In this document: positions 22,676 to 34,513 of the stretch, in pieces
How positions within the stretch are numbered: the first letter of the stretch is position 1
Layout of the letters: each line of letters begins with the position of its first letter
The notes under the pieces: generated by a model
Told to the model about the DNA's origin: nothing
The model's database searches: none
Seen by the model: only the letters and a program-made list of their open reading frames with translations
DNA from: Rhynchospora pubera
Taxonomy: Eukaryota; Streptophyta; Magnoliopsida; Poales; Cyperaceae
Direction: 5' to 3'
Assembly: GCA_028095005.1 (NCBI GenBank)
Contig: CM051462.1
Span: 172,493,955 to 172,557,954 of the forward strand
Length of the DNA: 64,000 bases
Translations under genes and position numbers: made by a program

Positions 22676-23683
22676 GAGAAAAAAGTTACTTATTCTTCAT
22701 TTATTTAGTCAAACACTAGTGGAATAACATTACATAAGAGGAAGAATTTATACCATCAAAATAGGTGAATAACTGAGTCCCACGACAGGAAAAAAAAATT
22801 TTGAACAATTCTTCCATTAATGCCATCCAATATATGATTTTTTAAAAAATAACAAGGGCATTATGGTGCTTAATAAAATATTATGTTATTCATTTTTATT
22901 TCATAACCAAACATACTTTACATAACTTGACATAAATATTTATACCTCCTTAAATTATATCATCACTTGTTCCACAACGAAACGCCTCCTTGGTAAACAA
23001 GCACTTTCAAAAGTAGATATGCTTTTTCCACTCGAACTGATTGCACTTTTTATAGGTTTGTACTTTTCAAGAACGTCTAATTATTCTCCACCAACAGTCC
23101 TTTGAGTTTTTAAAGGAAAAAAAAACGAATCTAGTCACTCGATCTCTCTCTGCATTTCACACTCTCTGTGTAACCATTTATAGAAACATGTAAAATGTTG
23201 ATCATTTATTGCAGATTTGAAAATTGTATTTTTCTCTTAAAAGTTTGTTCACTAGATAAAATATTAATTTTGTTGTGGACTTTTTAACTTGTTCTTTTTC
23301 TTAAAAAAATATATATAATGCTTTTATGATTTATTATTATTATTTTATTTATTTCCCTTTTTTTTGTGATGTGTTCGGGTGGATCCCTCTAATGATGATT
23401 ATTCCACGGAGATCATAGGCAAATATCTTTCTCGGTCTATGCTAGACTATTAATAATTGTTATAATTGAGGTAGCCTTGTTAATTTGTTATAGCCTTGCC
23501 TATCCTTTTCTCTGTCCCTTCAGTACAAATGCTATTAAGTTACCATTCAACAAGTTGCTTGTGAATAGAACTTGTTTACCAAATCTCACTCAACAATTGA
23601 TGATGCATATGACTAAAGTCTGAACATTACTCGTTTTTGAAATTTGAGTGGATCTCTGTCGACTTTTTTCAATAACATTAAGC
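22676..23683. other. Intergenic stretch, nothing recognised
   Basis: AT-rich, with no supported gene. Short open frames lack domain-like composition. Confidence 0.4.
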
Positions 23684-24088
23684 CGTAATTTAGGACTGTC
23701 AACGGTACCCTTTTAACCGTTTACCTTATCCGTATCGTATTTGATAAGACGGGTATGGGTAAGGTTTTATTTTCGTTAAGTTATCGGATATGGGTATGGG
23801 TAAGAAAAAATTTTCGTTAATTTATTGGGTAAGGGTAAGGGTAACGCTATTTCGTAACCGTTATTTACCCATACCGTTATATATATAATATATAATTGAT
23901 AATCATTAATGGGAAAAGATATGATTATAATATCCAATTAATATGTTAATAACTAATAAGTCAATTCAATTGGTAGATTTAACTTGAGACAATATATTAC
24001 ATTAATAATTTATAATTCATGACGATGAGTAAGTAAACTTTTAATTATTAATTAGTTATATATATTTTTCATGAGAATATATTATATG

Positions 24089-25571
24089 TGTTGTCCCTAA
24101 TGGGGGCGGCTTAACCAAGGTTTAGCGGAAGCAATTAAGGTTTTGGACCGGTTTGGTATGAACTATCCTAACACAATTCAATTGGTACCCAATACAAGCA
24201 AGCACACAAGCAATTCACAATGCAAGATAATAAAGAGAGAAAGAGAGAGAGAAATTGAACACGCGATGTGATTACGGAGTTCCGACCCGCTAGAAGAAGC
24301 TAGCCTTAGTCGTACGTCTCCGGGAGTTCCGCTACCACGAAAGGGCGCGCTCCGTTCAATTCCAACAAGAACGGGACTACAACTTCGAACCGAATCACCT
24401 CGTCACAAGGACACTCGAGGCGGATCGGCCTAACTCGAATGGCACAACGGCCTCAAAGGAGAAGAGCTCTCAACCTATTCCAACCTACACCTAGCGACAA
24501 TGTCGGGACGGTGGTGTTTGAGGCTACTAAATCTCTCAAGATGGTCTAGCTATGAGAAGCTTAAGTGGGAGAGTATCCCTATGCTCAAAGGCTCAATTCT
24601 GGTCTAATTTTGCAAGACAAAGCTCTCTAACTCGTTAGTTGGAGAGAGAACAAGGGGTGGATATATATAGGGCTCGAAATGAGCAGTTCTCCAGCAAAAA
24701 CAGGCCACAGCGTTGTACAACGCTGATTAGCGTTATACAACGCTGAAATATGACCGTTGTAAATTCTAACGGCTCTTTAATATAGCCGTTGGTCTGTCAG
24801 AGCGTTGTGCAACGCTATTTGCCGTCGCACAACGAAGGAGTGTATAACCAAAGGAAAGCTCCGACAATTTCGTTGGAAATTGTCAGAGCGTTGCTTGCCA
24901 CTGAATGACGTTACACAACGTTGAAGGGAGACAAAAGGAACAACTCTGACAGATTCAACAGAGCGTTGTACAACTCTATATATCGTCACACAACGCTAAC
25001 GTTACCCAACGCTGAAAGACGTTGGCTAACGTTTCCAGAGACTTTGCATGTAAAAACGACTGTTTACATGGGACAGCTAACTTGGGATTTTTGTGGCGTT
25101 GTGCAACGCTATATGGCGTTGCACGATGGTACTCAGGAAATTTTCCAAGTTTTTTAACTGCAGCGTTGTACAACACTACTGAGCGTTGTACAACGTTGTG
25201 AATCAGCGTTGCCTAACTCTATATAGCGTTGTGCAACGTTGATTCATAAAAAGTATGAATTTAGCTGTTCTAGCGTTGTGTGCCACTATCTAGCGTTGTA
25301 CGACGCTAGGTCACTGAAAACAGGATTTTGCTGGTTTATTGAGCTTTTCGCTATCTAGACCATTTCAAGGATAAACAAGGACTAAAGTATACCTTCTATC
25401 CTAGTCTAAACTAGCTTACAAGCTCTCTAAAGACTTGATCTTGATCTTTCTTAAAACTTTTATCCAAGTCCTCATAAATTGCATCTTCTTCCTATAAAAC
25501 TCAAAGAATATTGTTAAATGCCAAATGATATTGTTTTGCAATCGACAAACCTAGAGACGTTTAGTACAACA
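24089..25571 (-). mobile_element. Solo LTR (probably Ty1-copia), 1,483 bp
   Basis: Begins TGTTGTCCC and ends GTACAACA, giving TGTTGT/ACAACA inverted tips. It is flanked by the exact 5 bp duplication ATATG (24084-24088 and 25572-25576). Read on the minus strand, a TATATATA box lies at about 24670-24662, so U3 runs from 25571 to there and R/U5 towards 24089. No internal retrotransposon sequence adjoins it, so it arose by LTR-LTR recombination. The copia assignment is from the general look of the LTR and is an inference. Confidence 0.8.
24709..25310. repeat. Array of degenerate GCGTTGTRCAACGC palindromes in the LTR U3
   Basis: A perfect 16 bp palindrome AGCGTTGTACAACGCT sits at 24709-24724. Close variants are at 24729 (one mismatch), 24801 (one mismatch), 25096, 25162, 25182, 25226 and 25292, with many half-sites between. 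Sites are irregularly spaced (20 to ~80 bp), so this is not a simple tandem repeat. All lie upstream of the putative TATA box in the LTR's own orientation. Confidence 0.85.
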
Positions 25572-25864
25572 ATATGATTTTATTATATTTAAAGTATTAT
25601 TCAATTTTGCACTTTATTATATTTATTTGATATTATTTATTCATTCTATTGTACATTTTTTATTGAACTATTAGTATAATTATTATTCGTTTTCTACCGT
25701 TACCCTACCCTTATCGTTAATTCATAACGGGTAAGAGTAGGGTACGGGTAAGTTAATTTTTAACGGGTACGGGTAGAGTATGGATAAAAAAATTTTAACG
25801 GATACGGGTAACAAAAATGTCTCTACCGTATCCTACCCTACCCATTGACAGCCCTACGTAATTT

Positions 25865-26315
25865 TGATAATATCTTACATATAAGTTACATATATTATCA
25901 AATTCAGGCCCACATTTTCTGGTTTTGAATTTGAGCCTCGATTGACAAAAATAATACCATATAAAACAAAAATTTTGAAGCAAAAAAATGAAATAGTTTT
26001 TAGGAAGTGGTTATTTTTCTCTACCATAACCCACTCAACTTAATTAATTAAAGACAAATTGACACATTTGTTTTAGAGCAGTAATTATTGTTTTTTTCTC
26101 AAACAAGAACAGATTACCGCTACCAGAATGGTACCGTGTTTGCAAGTTCAAAAAAGCACACACTTTATAGGAGTCGTGTAATCCAATACAAATTATGCTT
26201 TGCTGAAGGGAATTGAAAGTTACATACTGATAACTGTCGGTGAGATTTTGTTCAAAATGGATGTTTTATTAATTCATGAAACAGATGGGATGAGGTAACA
26301 TTTTTTTTTTTTTTT
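25865..26315. other. Intergenic stretch, nothing recognised
   Basis: AT-rich, no gene seen. It ends in a T-run (26300-26316) and GT and C tracts. Confidence 0.4.
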
Positions 26316-26330
26316 TATGTGTGTGTGTCC

Positions 26331-26640
26331 CCCCCCCCCCCCCCCCCTAAAAAACCTCAAGCGGGGAACCATTTTCATTACGAAAACAAGTCAATGCAAT
26401 CAAATTGTAAGCTAAATACACAATCAAATTGTGTGTGTGTGCGTGTTTTCCTAAAAAGCCTCAAGCGGGGGAACCATTTTCATTGCAAGAAAACAAGTCA
26501 AGACAATTAAATTGTAAGCTAAATACACAATCAAATTGTGTGTGTCAGTGTGTGTTGCGTGTTTCCCTAAAAAGCTTCAAACGGGGGAACCGTTTTCATT
26601 GCAAGAAAACAAGTCAATACAATCAAATTGCTTTTTACAG
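26331..26640. repeat. C18 tract followed by a ~118 bp direct repeat, three copies
   Basis: A C-run occupies about 26331-26347. Then a unit containing CTAAAAAGCCTCAAGCGGGG, CATTTTCATTGCAAGAAAAC and AAATTGTAAGCTAAATACAC occurs at about 26347, 26450 and 26565. The copies are separated by variable GT/GC-rich spacers. Frames across it are chance. Confidence 0.8.
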
Positions 26641-26649
26641 TACACATTT

Positions 26650-29600
26650 TGTTAGAGATATGTCCTAGAAGCCAATCTTATTAGGCTACTTCTATAGTTT
26701 ATCACTACAGGAAAGTGCAGCAGTTGCATGGGGACTTCTCAGTTGCATCAGTGGTGCAAAATTAATTGCATCGGCATATATTTTGCCAATAGAAATAATT
26801 ACATCGGGTCTAAGGATGCCTATTATTTTTACTGTATTGCATGGGCAAGTCCAATACAATTGACTAACAATTGCATTGGTTTAGACGATGCAATCAAATG
26901 TCAAATTCATTTTAGTTTGACAACTCAATTGCACATGTAAAACCGATGTAATTAAATATCAATTGCATAGGCCACGACAGTGCAACACACTATTTTCAAT
27001 TACATAGACAAGATGGATGCAACTGAATTTATATTGAGTCAAGCAAGGACATATGTGATATGCTTGACCTTGAATTTAGAAAAATTAAACTTGAGAATTA
27101 GTTTTTTATTCATGAACGATTTTACCTTATAGGTACTTATGATTAAATGGGTTGTGCACAGGTACCTATAATTAATGGGGTTGTGCAAAGTTTTTCTCCA
27201 AAAATATATAAATGTATGACAAAATTAACTACTGATAGAACTAGAAATTTAGTTAAAAGCTCACAATAAGAAAAAAAAACATGAATAAATTTTAATTAGA
27301 GTTTTATGAACTAAATATCTCGGCATAAAAATTAACATTTTATATTCAAATATTAAAAAAATAATTTAAAAATAAATTTATTTATAAAAATTTAATTAAT
27401 TTGCTTGTAATTGAAAACTTATTCGTCCATGCGTACAAGGAATATTGAAAAATAATTTAATTTAACATATCGTATTATGAATTTTACATCATAATTAAGT
27501 TTATTAAGTAAATTTTATTCTAAATTAAAACTTAAAAGATATAATTTTATAATTTCATGGGCAGACTAGTGGGACCCCTCAGATCTCCTCCTTCCTTCCC
27601 AAAGATATTTTATATGATTTAGAAAAAAAAAAAAGAGAGGCAGATTTCATTAATATGAAAACATTTCAAGCTAATATAATTAGAAATTTAGTTCTGTCAT
27701 ATATTAGTGTGTTGCTGTTATTGAAATATGTCAAAAAAATTTCAATATAACATTTTTGAAAAGAATATAAGGAAATAATTATTTCATCTTTAAAATTTAT
27801 TATATTATATAAGAAGTTTAAGATTCGAAATATAACATGCAATGTGGTGCACATAATTTGCTAGAATGAGCTAGCTTTCCAAAAACGTTAGATTTACTAT
27901 CAAAATTTTTCATTCAATTAAAACACTCACTATAAAAATAGTTTGTTACCATCCACTGATTAATTTTCATAAATGACAAAACAATTGAGTTTTAAATGAA
28001 ATCACCTTATATTTTTCTAGAAGGATACCGTTTCATGATATGCTAAACCCAGCACCCCTAATATAACACTTTTGAAAGTAGTAAGTTACATCTTTCCATA
28101 TCCATGATTATATATAAATCGAAGCCATTAAAAAGATCTTGTGAAGATAATATTAAAATTGTATAAGAAGGCGATACTTTATTGTTTATTTTTTTTCCTT
28201 TTTTGAAAATTAGTAAAAATGATTCTAAAATAATGAAAGTATAAATATACATACATATCAAATGGAATCATTTTTCAAAAAAAGGTAACAAAATTTTACT
28301 AATGCAAAAATTATTAATTTATATAGCTTTTGCAATAATTTTTTATATTTCTTATTTTTTTAAAGTAAACAATAATTATAAAGATAGTAATATAATTAAA
28401 AAGGTATCAATTTTAATATAAAACTTGAAATCTGAATGTAAAATTTATTTGGAAATTAAATCTTTACTATTATAAAAACTTACGAGCGTCTTGTATTTTT
28501 TTTACACTTTCACGAAATTCAATAAGAAATTAATTAGACTATAAAGTAATTATGCAATATTGCAATCAATAGATGAAAACGGTCCCCCATGGTGTAATAT
28601 ATTGGTGTAATATTTATATATTATTTCAGAAAACGGTACAATTGCAATTTGTAGAATATATGAAATTGTTTATACTTTTAGATATAATAACATAGGTGTA
28701 ACCTTCAACCACAATAGTTCTGTTTATTTATTTTCATTTTAAAATTAAAATATAAACATCAATATTATAAAATTGATAAAATTGTAAAAAACAAAATAAA
28801 CATATGAGCTGGCGCGCAATAATTATTGTTTCTCTGTTTCTTACGTTTGCTCCAATTAATCTTTCTTTTAATAATCATTAATTTGGCGGATTTAATGGTC
28901 AATATTTCGCAATTATTCTGACAGATTGTTACCTTTTACATATTTCTGCATTCCATATATTTTCTCTATTTTGATTTGGCTGATAAGAAATAAAAAATAA
29001 TAATGATGCGTGATACTTGTGTTTCCATTTTGGTGTATTTTTCCTTTGATACAGCCGATTGATATAAATCTTACCTATTTATTACTTAGCGCCATCTAAG
29101 TTTAACCATATATAATAGGTAAAAAATTTTCTGTGTCATTTCTAATTTGCTATCCTATATACTATCCTCTCTCTCCGCTTCATTCTTGCAAATATATTTC
29201 TTCTCTCCACCATTTTATTTTAAATATAAATATTTTCAATTGGATTAATTATTACTTATTTGTTTCATTTTCGTTTGCTTCTATGGTTCTTTCTCGGACA
29301 GAAGTTTGTGATGAAACGAAAGTAAGTTAGAATATGATTAAGGTAACTAATTTCTCTATTCTCTCTCGTTTTAAATGTTTTATTGGTATTACTTGTTTCT
29401 CAACAGTATTAGATTTTGAATTTATAATAAATTTACACGTGAAAATATGCAATATATGCTACTATCAATCAGATCATTAATTTCTCTTGGAATTTTACAA
29501 TTATTATCACAAAGATAGAAATCTAATTGGACAAATTTTTATTATATTATGATAATTAGTTTTATACTTCTAATTGTGCAGAAATAAAGAGGGAGGATGT

Positions 29601-32422
29601 CTGTTTTACAACGACTTTCTAGACGATGAAGATGATGCATACTGGATCTGGCCTTGAAAGGAAGAAGTATAATGCACCAGCATACAACTCAAATGAGGCT
29701 CTAATCATGACAAGATGTTTTAGATATAAATTTAGAATATGAGTGCGTACACGATTCTTTTGTGCTATCATAATTTGTTAGCACAATTGTTAGTATACTT
29801 TTGAATTTTGATATTTTTGTTTGTTTGAATTTGTAAATTTTTTTAATTTGTGGATAATTATTTGAATATTTGTGTTGTAAGTCGTCAAAATTTATTTTTC
29901 TTGTGGTATATTATTTGTATTATAATTACAATTATTAGGAAGTATATTTGTAATTAATTCTTATTTGGATGATATTCACCACAAAATGCGGTTGTAGATA
30001 ATTTTTTATGGCATATATTGTGTCACAATTCGTGTAAAATAGAGCAATGTTTTATTGAAAATATCATAGAATCATATCGGTTAAGCTGATGCAAAATCAA
30101 TCGATTGCATCAGTAAAATTCAAATTAAATAAAATAACCGCATCGGCAAACTGAATGCAAAAGCAGTTAATCACATAAATCATGTCCGTGCTAAATAAAT
30201 CGATTGCATCAAAACAACAGATGTAAAAGAAGTCAATTGCATCAGCAAAATGAATGTAAAATAAGTCAATCGCATCTGTCTAACCCATGCTAAACATTTC
30301 AAGTGCATTGACGAAACGGATGCAATAGATGTCAGTTGCATCGTCTAATCCCATGTTAACAAAGTCAATTGTCTAGGCAAAATGGATGCAAAAGAACTCG
30401 AGTGCATCAGTCCAACACATGGTAAACAAGTCAAGTGCATTGGCATAGCAGATGCAAATAGAGTCAATTGCATCCGACAAATCCCATGCAAAATATATCG
30501 GTTACATCTGTTATGCCCATGCAACCTTGCATCAGTTTAATTGATGCAAATAAATACGCCCATGCAATTGAAATGCCCATGCAATCGAGCATTTGCAAGG
30601 AAGCCAGTTGCATCGACCAAATTGCATCAGTGTAGCTGATGCAGAACGCATGTTGCATTAGTACTGCGGATGCAGCCAGCCCATGCAACTGCTTCACTTT
30701 CCTGTAGTGTATGTTATTGATGATTTCAGATCATTTGTTCTTTGATTTAATCGTTGACAGTTCATTCAGGTTGAGGATCTGAATTATAGATCACTGTTAT
30801 TCATTTAGTAGTAAATGACAACGATAAATCTAAAAGTCCATAATCTTGATAATTAACAAAGAACATTAATTATCAATAAGATAAGTATGCAAGTTAAGTG
30901 ATGATTAAGTTCTATAAATCATAGGTTAAGAGTAACCAACTTAATTGCATATGTATATGTTATAGAACATAGTACAGGAATGGACCCCACGAAATAAATA
31001 TATGGATTGTGTTACGTGTCATTATTTATTTCGTTATGATTTTGGTTCTAACTTTGAGATGATTATCTTTTCCACATGAGGATAGATGCTATAAATCATG
31101 TCTACCGCTGATTCCTGATAAAGGCTGCTATACGGACTTGATTTAAGTATTCTTGAATTGTGCGGGGAAAAGCTAATTATCAAGAAAACCGTATGTCCCT
31201 CATTAATTCACTTAGTGAGTGACGATATCTGTTTGGGCCCCTTGATGGAGATAGATTGTTTGCTAGCAACTGATACAATTATCTCTAGATCAAGAAACGT
31301 ATAATCTGCAAGAATGACACGTTCCTATCTTGGATTATACGATGATATCGTGTGACATAAGAATCAAAATAGAGAAACATAATTGTTCTCTTATGCAGGA
31401 TTGAAATTTTGTGGCTGTACACTATTTATGCGAATTGGGAATCATAACGTGTTGCTAGATACCGCTTATGATTATTGGAATTAAATAGCGATTTAATTCC
31501 ATGTCCAACATAGCATAAATCCTCAAAGGGTCACACATAATAAGGTGTTTAACCACACGTGCGTTAATTGTTTATTTGCAACAATTGGTTTTGCAAAATA
31601 TGATAAGTTGATTAATTAATCGTATACCGTCATGGACCGTTATGATTAATTAAGTCAAATAGATCATATAGAAATAATTTAATGCATTGACTAATTCCAT
31701 ATTAATTATTAAATAGTTAATAATTAATTATAATCAACACATTTAATTGTTTGAGCAATTGGGCCTTTAAATAAATTAGTTAATTTAATGTCCAATGGAA
31801 GGTGCAATTAAATAGAAGAGTATTGGGCTCAACTAGACTTGAGGCCCAACCCAAATAATGGGTTGGTAGGTGCGGCTAGGGAGGGGCAAAATTGCCATTT
31901 CAATTTTGGATGAGAGCTAGGTTTAGTGGCCTATATAAAGGGGTGTTCTTTGGGAGCAAACCCAAGCTTCCACACATCTCTCTCTCTCCTCTCTCCCTTG
32001 GCCGAAATTTCCCAAAGAGGAAGAAAAATTTCAGAATTTTTCCCTCTTTCTCTCTTCTCTTATCCACTTCCTAGCTCATGTGTTGAGCAAGCTTTTCCAC
32101 TAAATTAATTGGAGAATTAACTTGAAGAGGGAAAGCTTTGGAATTAGACACACTTCTCCTAATTACTAGCATAATTGGTTTGAGAAGGTAGTTAATTCCT
32201 TAGTGGACTCGAGGCGCACGGCGTGGAGGTTCTTGGAGAGCACGCCACCGATACCAAACCGTTGGAACGAGCCTCTTGGTTGCGATACCAAGAGAGGTAT
32301 ATTTCCAACCCTTTTCTCGTGTGTTTGAATAGCTTATGTACTAGATCTCTTTGTGTGTGATGTTCTTGACTTAATTAACTTGTAATTAGCAAAATAAATA
32401 AAAATTACACACTTTCATAACA
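26650..32422 (+). repeat. 5' LTR (interrupted by CACTA element)
   Basis: Starts TGTTAGAGATATGTCC. Interrupted after 26702, resumes at 30710, and ends CATAACA just before the primer binding site. A TATATAAAGG box near 31932 is the likely LTR TATA box, matching the one near 40049 in the 3' LTR. Confidence 0.93.
26703..30709. mobile_element. CACTA (En/Spm-type) element, non-autonomous, 4,007 bp
   Basis: Ends CACTACAGGAAAGTGCAGC and its inverted copy GCTTCACTTTCCTGTAGTG, matching over ~25 bp with one mismatch. The 3 bp duplication TAT (26700-26702 and 30710-30712) is confirmed by the uninterrupted 3' LTR, which reads AGTTTATGTTATT there. Subterminal zones (26715-27030 and 30065-30705) are dense with TTGCATC(A/G)G/GATGCAA repeats in both orientations, the usual transposase-binding arrangement. 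The middle (27030-30060) is AT-rich with no recognisable transposase. Short frames there are not convincing. Confidence 0.93.
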
Positions 32423-32424
32423 GT

Positions 32425-32437
32425 GGTATCAGAGCCT
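32425..32437 (+). promoter_or_regulatory. Retrotransposon primer binding site
   Basis: TGGTATCAGAGCC, two bases after the 5' LTR, complementary to the 3' end of initiator methionine tRNA. Confidence 0.93.
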
Positions 32438-34513
32438 TGGTCGTACTTAAGCTATTTTAACACTTAATTAAGAGAAATTGGCTAATTAACGGATTAGTAG
32501 AGATGATGCGTTTGTTTGCTGTCTGAAAATAGTATTTTCTGTGTTGTTTCGCGTTTTTCGATGTGATAGATTCTCTGGAAGATCTTTCCATCTACATGAA
32601 AGTTGTAGATCTTTAGATTGTGATTCTTTTGGCTTTAGATTCACATTTGTTTGAATTAGTATAGATTTATTGTGAATAAAATGGAGACAGTGCGCAGAAC
32701 CAGTTTCTGCCCGTACTGTCCTGTTTGAATGGCTTGAAAGTTTTATATTTTGAATATAAGTACCAGTGTTCTATGGCTAGAAATTAATAGGACTTGAAGC
32801 TCTTTCTGAGCATGTATAAATTGTTGCATGACTCGGATTAATTTGTGGGTTTTCAAGTATGAAAAGGAAGATCTTATTAGATCCAGTTTGTTGAGCAAAT
32901 CGATTGTTCAAATAAACTGTACCAACTGAGAACTCCTTTAAATATTCTGTTTAAATGGAGTTGTTCTATTTTGAGTTAGGATTCCAAGAAAATTAATTTC
33001 ATAATTTTTCGTGGAAGTTTGGACCTTCAACTAGGTTAAAACATTTCGATTGACAGTCTGTTCCAGTACAGAATTTGTTGATTGTTTAGCATGTAACTTA
33101 ATATTATTGAACTGAACTTGGTTGTTTTCTTTTCATGAATGGATAGCCTGTAGTCTAAACAAGTTTTTCTATGTATATTGTATGTATAAAAACTGAATAG
33201 AAGGTGGTCTAACAGACCAAATGGTTGAGAGGATAAGCTGAAAATCTCATAACGGTATTTCGTGCACTTGTAAGAGATTTGTCTTTTTTGATTCTCCCAG
33301 ATGGTTTAAGATCTCTTCTTAAATTTTTTACTGGTAATCAAAACTTTGATAAGGAGCTTAAGTAATTTATTTGAGAATTTTTGGAGACCGAAAACTGTTG
33401 TTTTTGTTGGATTCCATTAGTTACGTTTTTTGGTAAATTACTGTTTTTCTAAGTATTCAAACTAGTTGAAATTAATTAGAAAACTCCTTGTTTGATCTCC
33501 TTTCAGTTATGGGATGTTGAAAGAACTTTCTAAATGAATTTAAACAAGTTTGGTTGTTTAAAATTGAGGATTTGTATACGGAATTTACTTATAGCAAACG
33601 ATACGCAAAGATGCTTGAAAATTGTTAATTGGAAACAAAGTGCTTGTATGTGCTAACTTTGTTTTGTAGGTGGATAGTGGGTTTAGTATGGCTCAAAACT
33701 CAATGCCTTGTGATTGTATTTTAATGCATGTGTGAATGTTTGTAATGCGGCCTTTGGTGCCATTAATTAATTAATTTGTTGATTAATTTTTTATGTAACT
33801 TGTGAGGCTTGCATGCCCCTAAGGATAGGATGAGAATAGGATGTTTTCACATGTGTTTTGTAGCTTTATTTTATATAGGATTTAGATCCTTATAGAATTT
33901 AGTGGGAGGGCAAGGATTAGATTAGTTTTGCTCCATGGACGATGTGGCGAAACTAATGCAAGCGGGAGCCATACAAACCCACAATAATGAGATGCTTGTA
34001 TGATTGCTTGTGATAGGTTAGGTATGGGTGTATGTTTACACGACCACCAAACAAGCGTCATGATTGTTAATTGTCCCAAATTAAAAAAGGATTAAGTCAA
34101 ATCAAAATTCACTCTCCTTCTTTCTATCTCCTTCTTACGTAGTATGATCGGTCATTGATGTATTCTCGCCGACGCGGGACATCGTGATCCATCATCCGTG
34201 TCGGGGTGTAAATCGGATTTACTAGGAGCAAATAGAAAGAAGTAGACTTAACAATGAATTAAATCGGATTGTTCATTGGAGTGAAGTTCGTTAATCGAAC
34301 CAAGAATCATAGGTACGTATGATTGGTTGGAGAACCTATTTCGCATTTGTTGGTGCAATGTTCTGCCGACGCCGTCGTTGCATTAACAAATAGTGGAAGT
34401 CTTGGAAATTCACTACATTTAGGGACATAATTTAATGTAGTGGGAGTTTTACTTAGTTAAAACAAATATTAAAGCATAAACTAATTGACCTTAAAACTTA
34501 TGTATTGTTGTAG
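32438..34513 (+). other. Long untranslated leader of the copia element
   Basis: About 2.1 kb between the primer binding site and gag, without a supported reading frame. Confidence 0.6.

Larger units (their letters stand above)
23692..25856. mobile_element. hAT-like element split by a solo LTR
   Basis: Ends AGGACTGTCAACGG and CCCATTGACAGCCCTA are inverted. They are flanked by CGTAATTT at 23684-23691 and 25857-25864, an exact 8 bp duplication. Without the 1,488 bp of inserted LTR plus duplication the element is about 677 bp. Its body repeats the ACGGGTA and TACCCGT words. No transposase is present. Confidence 0.85.

Noticed and set aside
26319..26668. Overlapping frames rich in KPQAG/CVCV
   Set aside because: Produced by the triplicated 118 bp repeat and the GT and C tracts.
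29133..29740. Small spliced gene inside the CACTA element (frame near 29283-29322 with a GTAAGT donor and a TGCAG acceptor at 29581)
   Set aside because: Joining the candidate exons in phase runs straight into a stop; no homology recognised.
31892..32108. Overlapping frames in the 5' LTR (also 40041-40223 in the 3' LTR)
   Set aside because: They occur in both LTRs but have no known domain; leader sequence of the retrotransposon.
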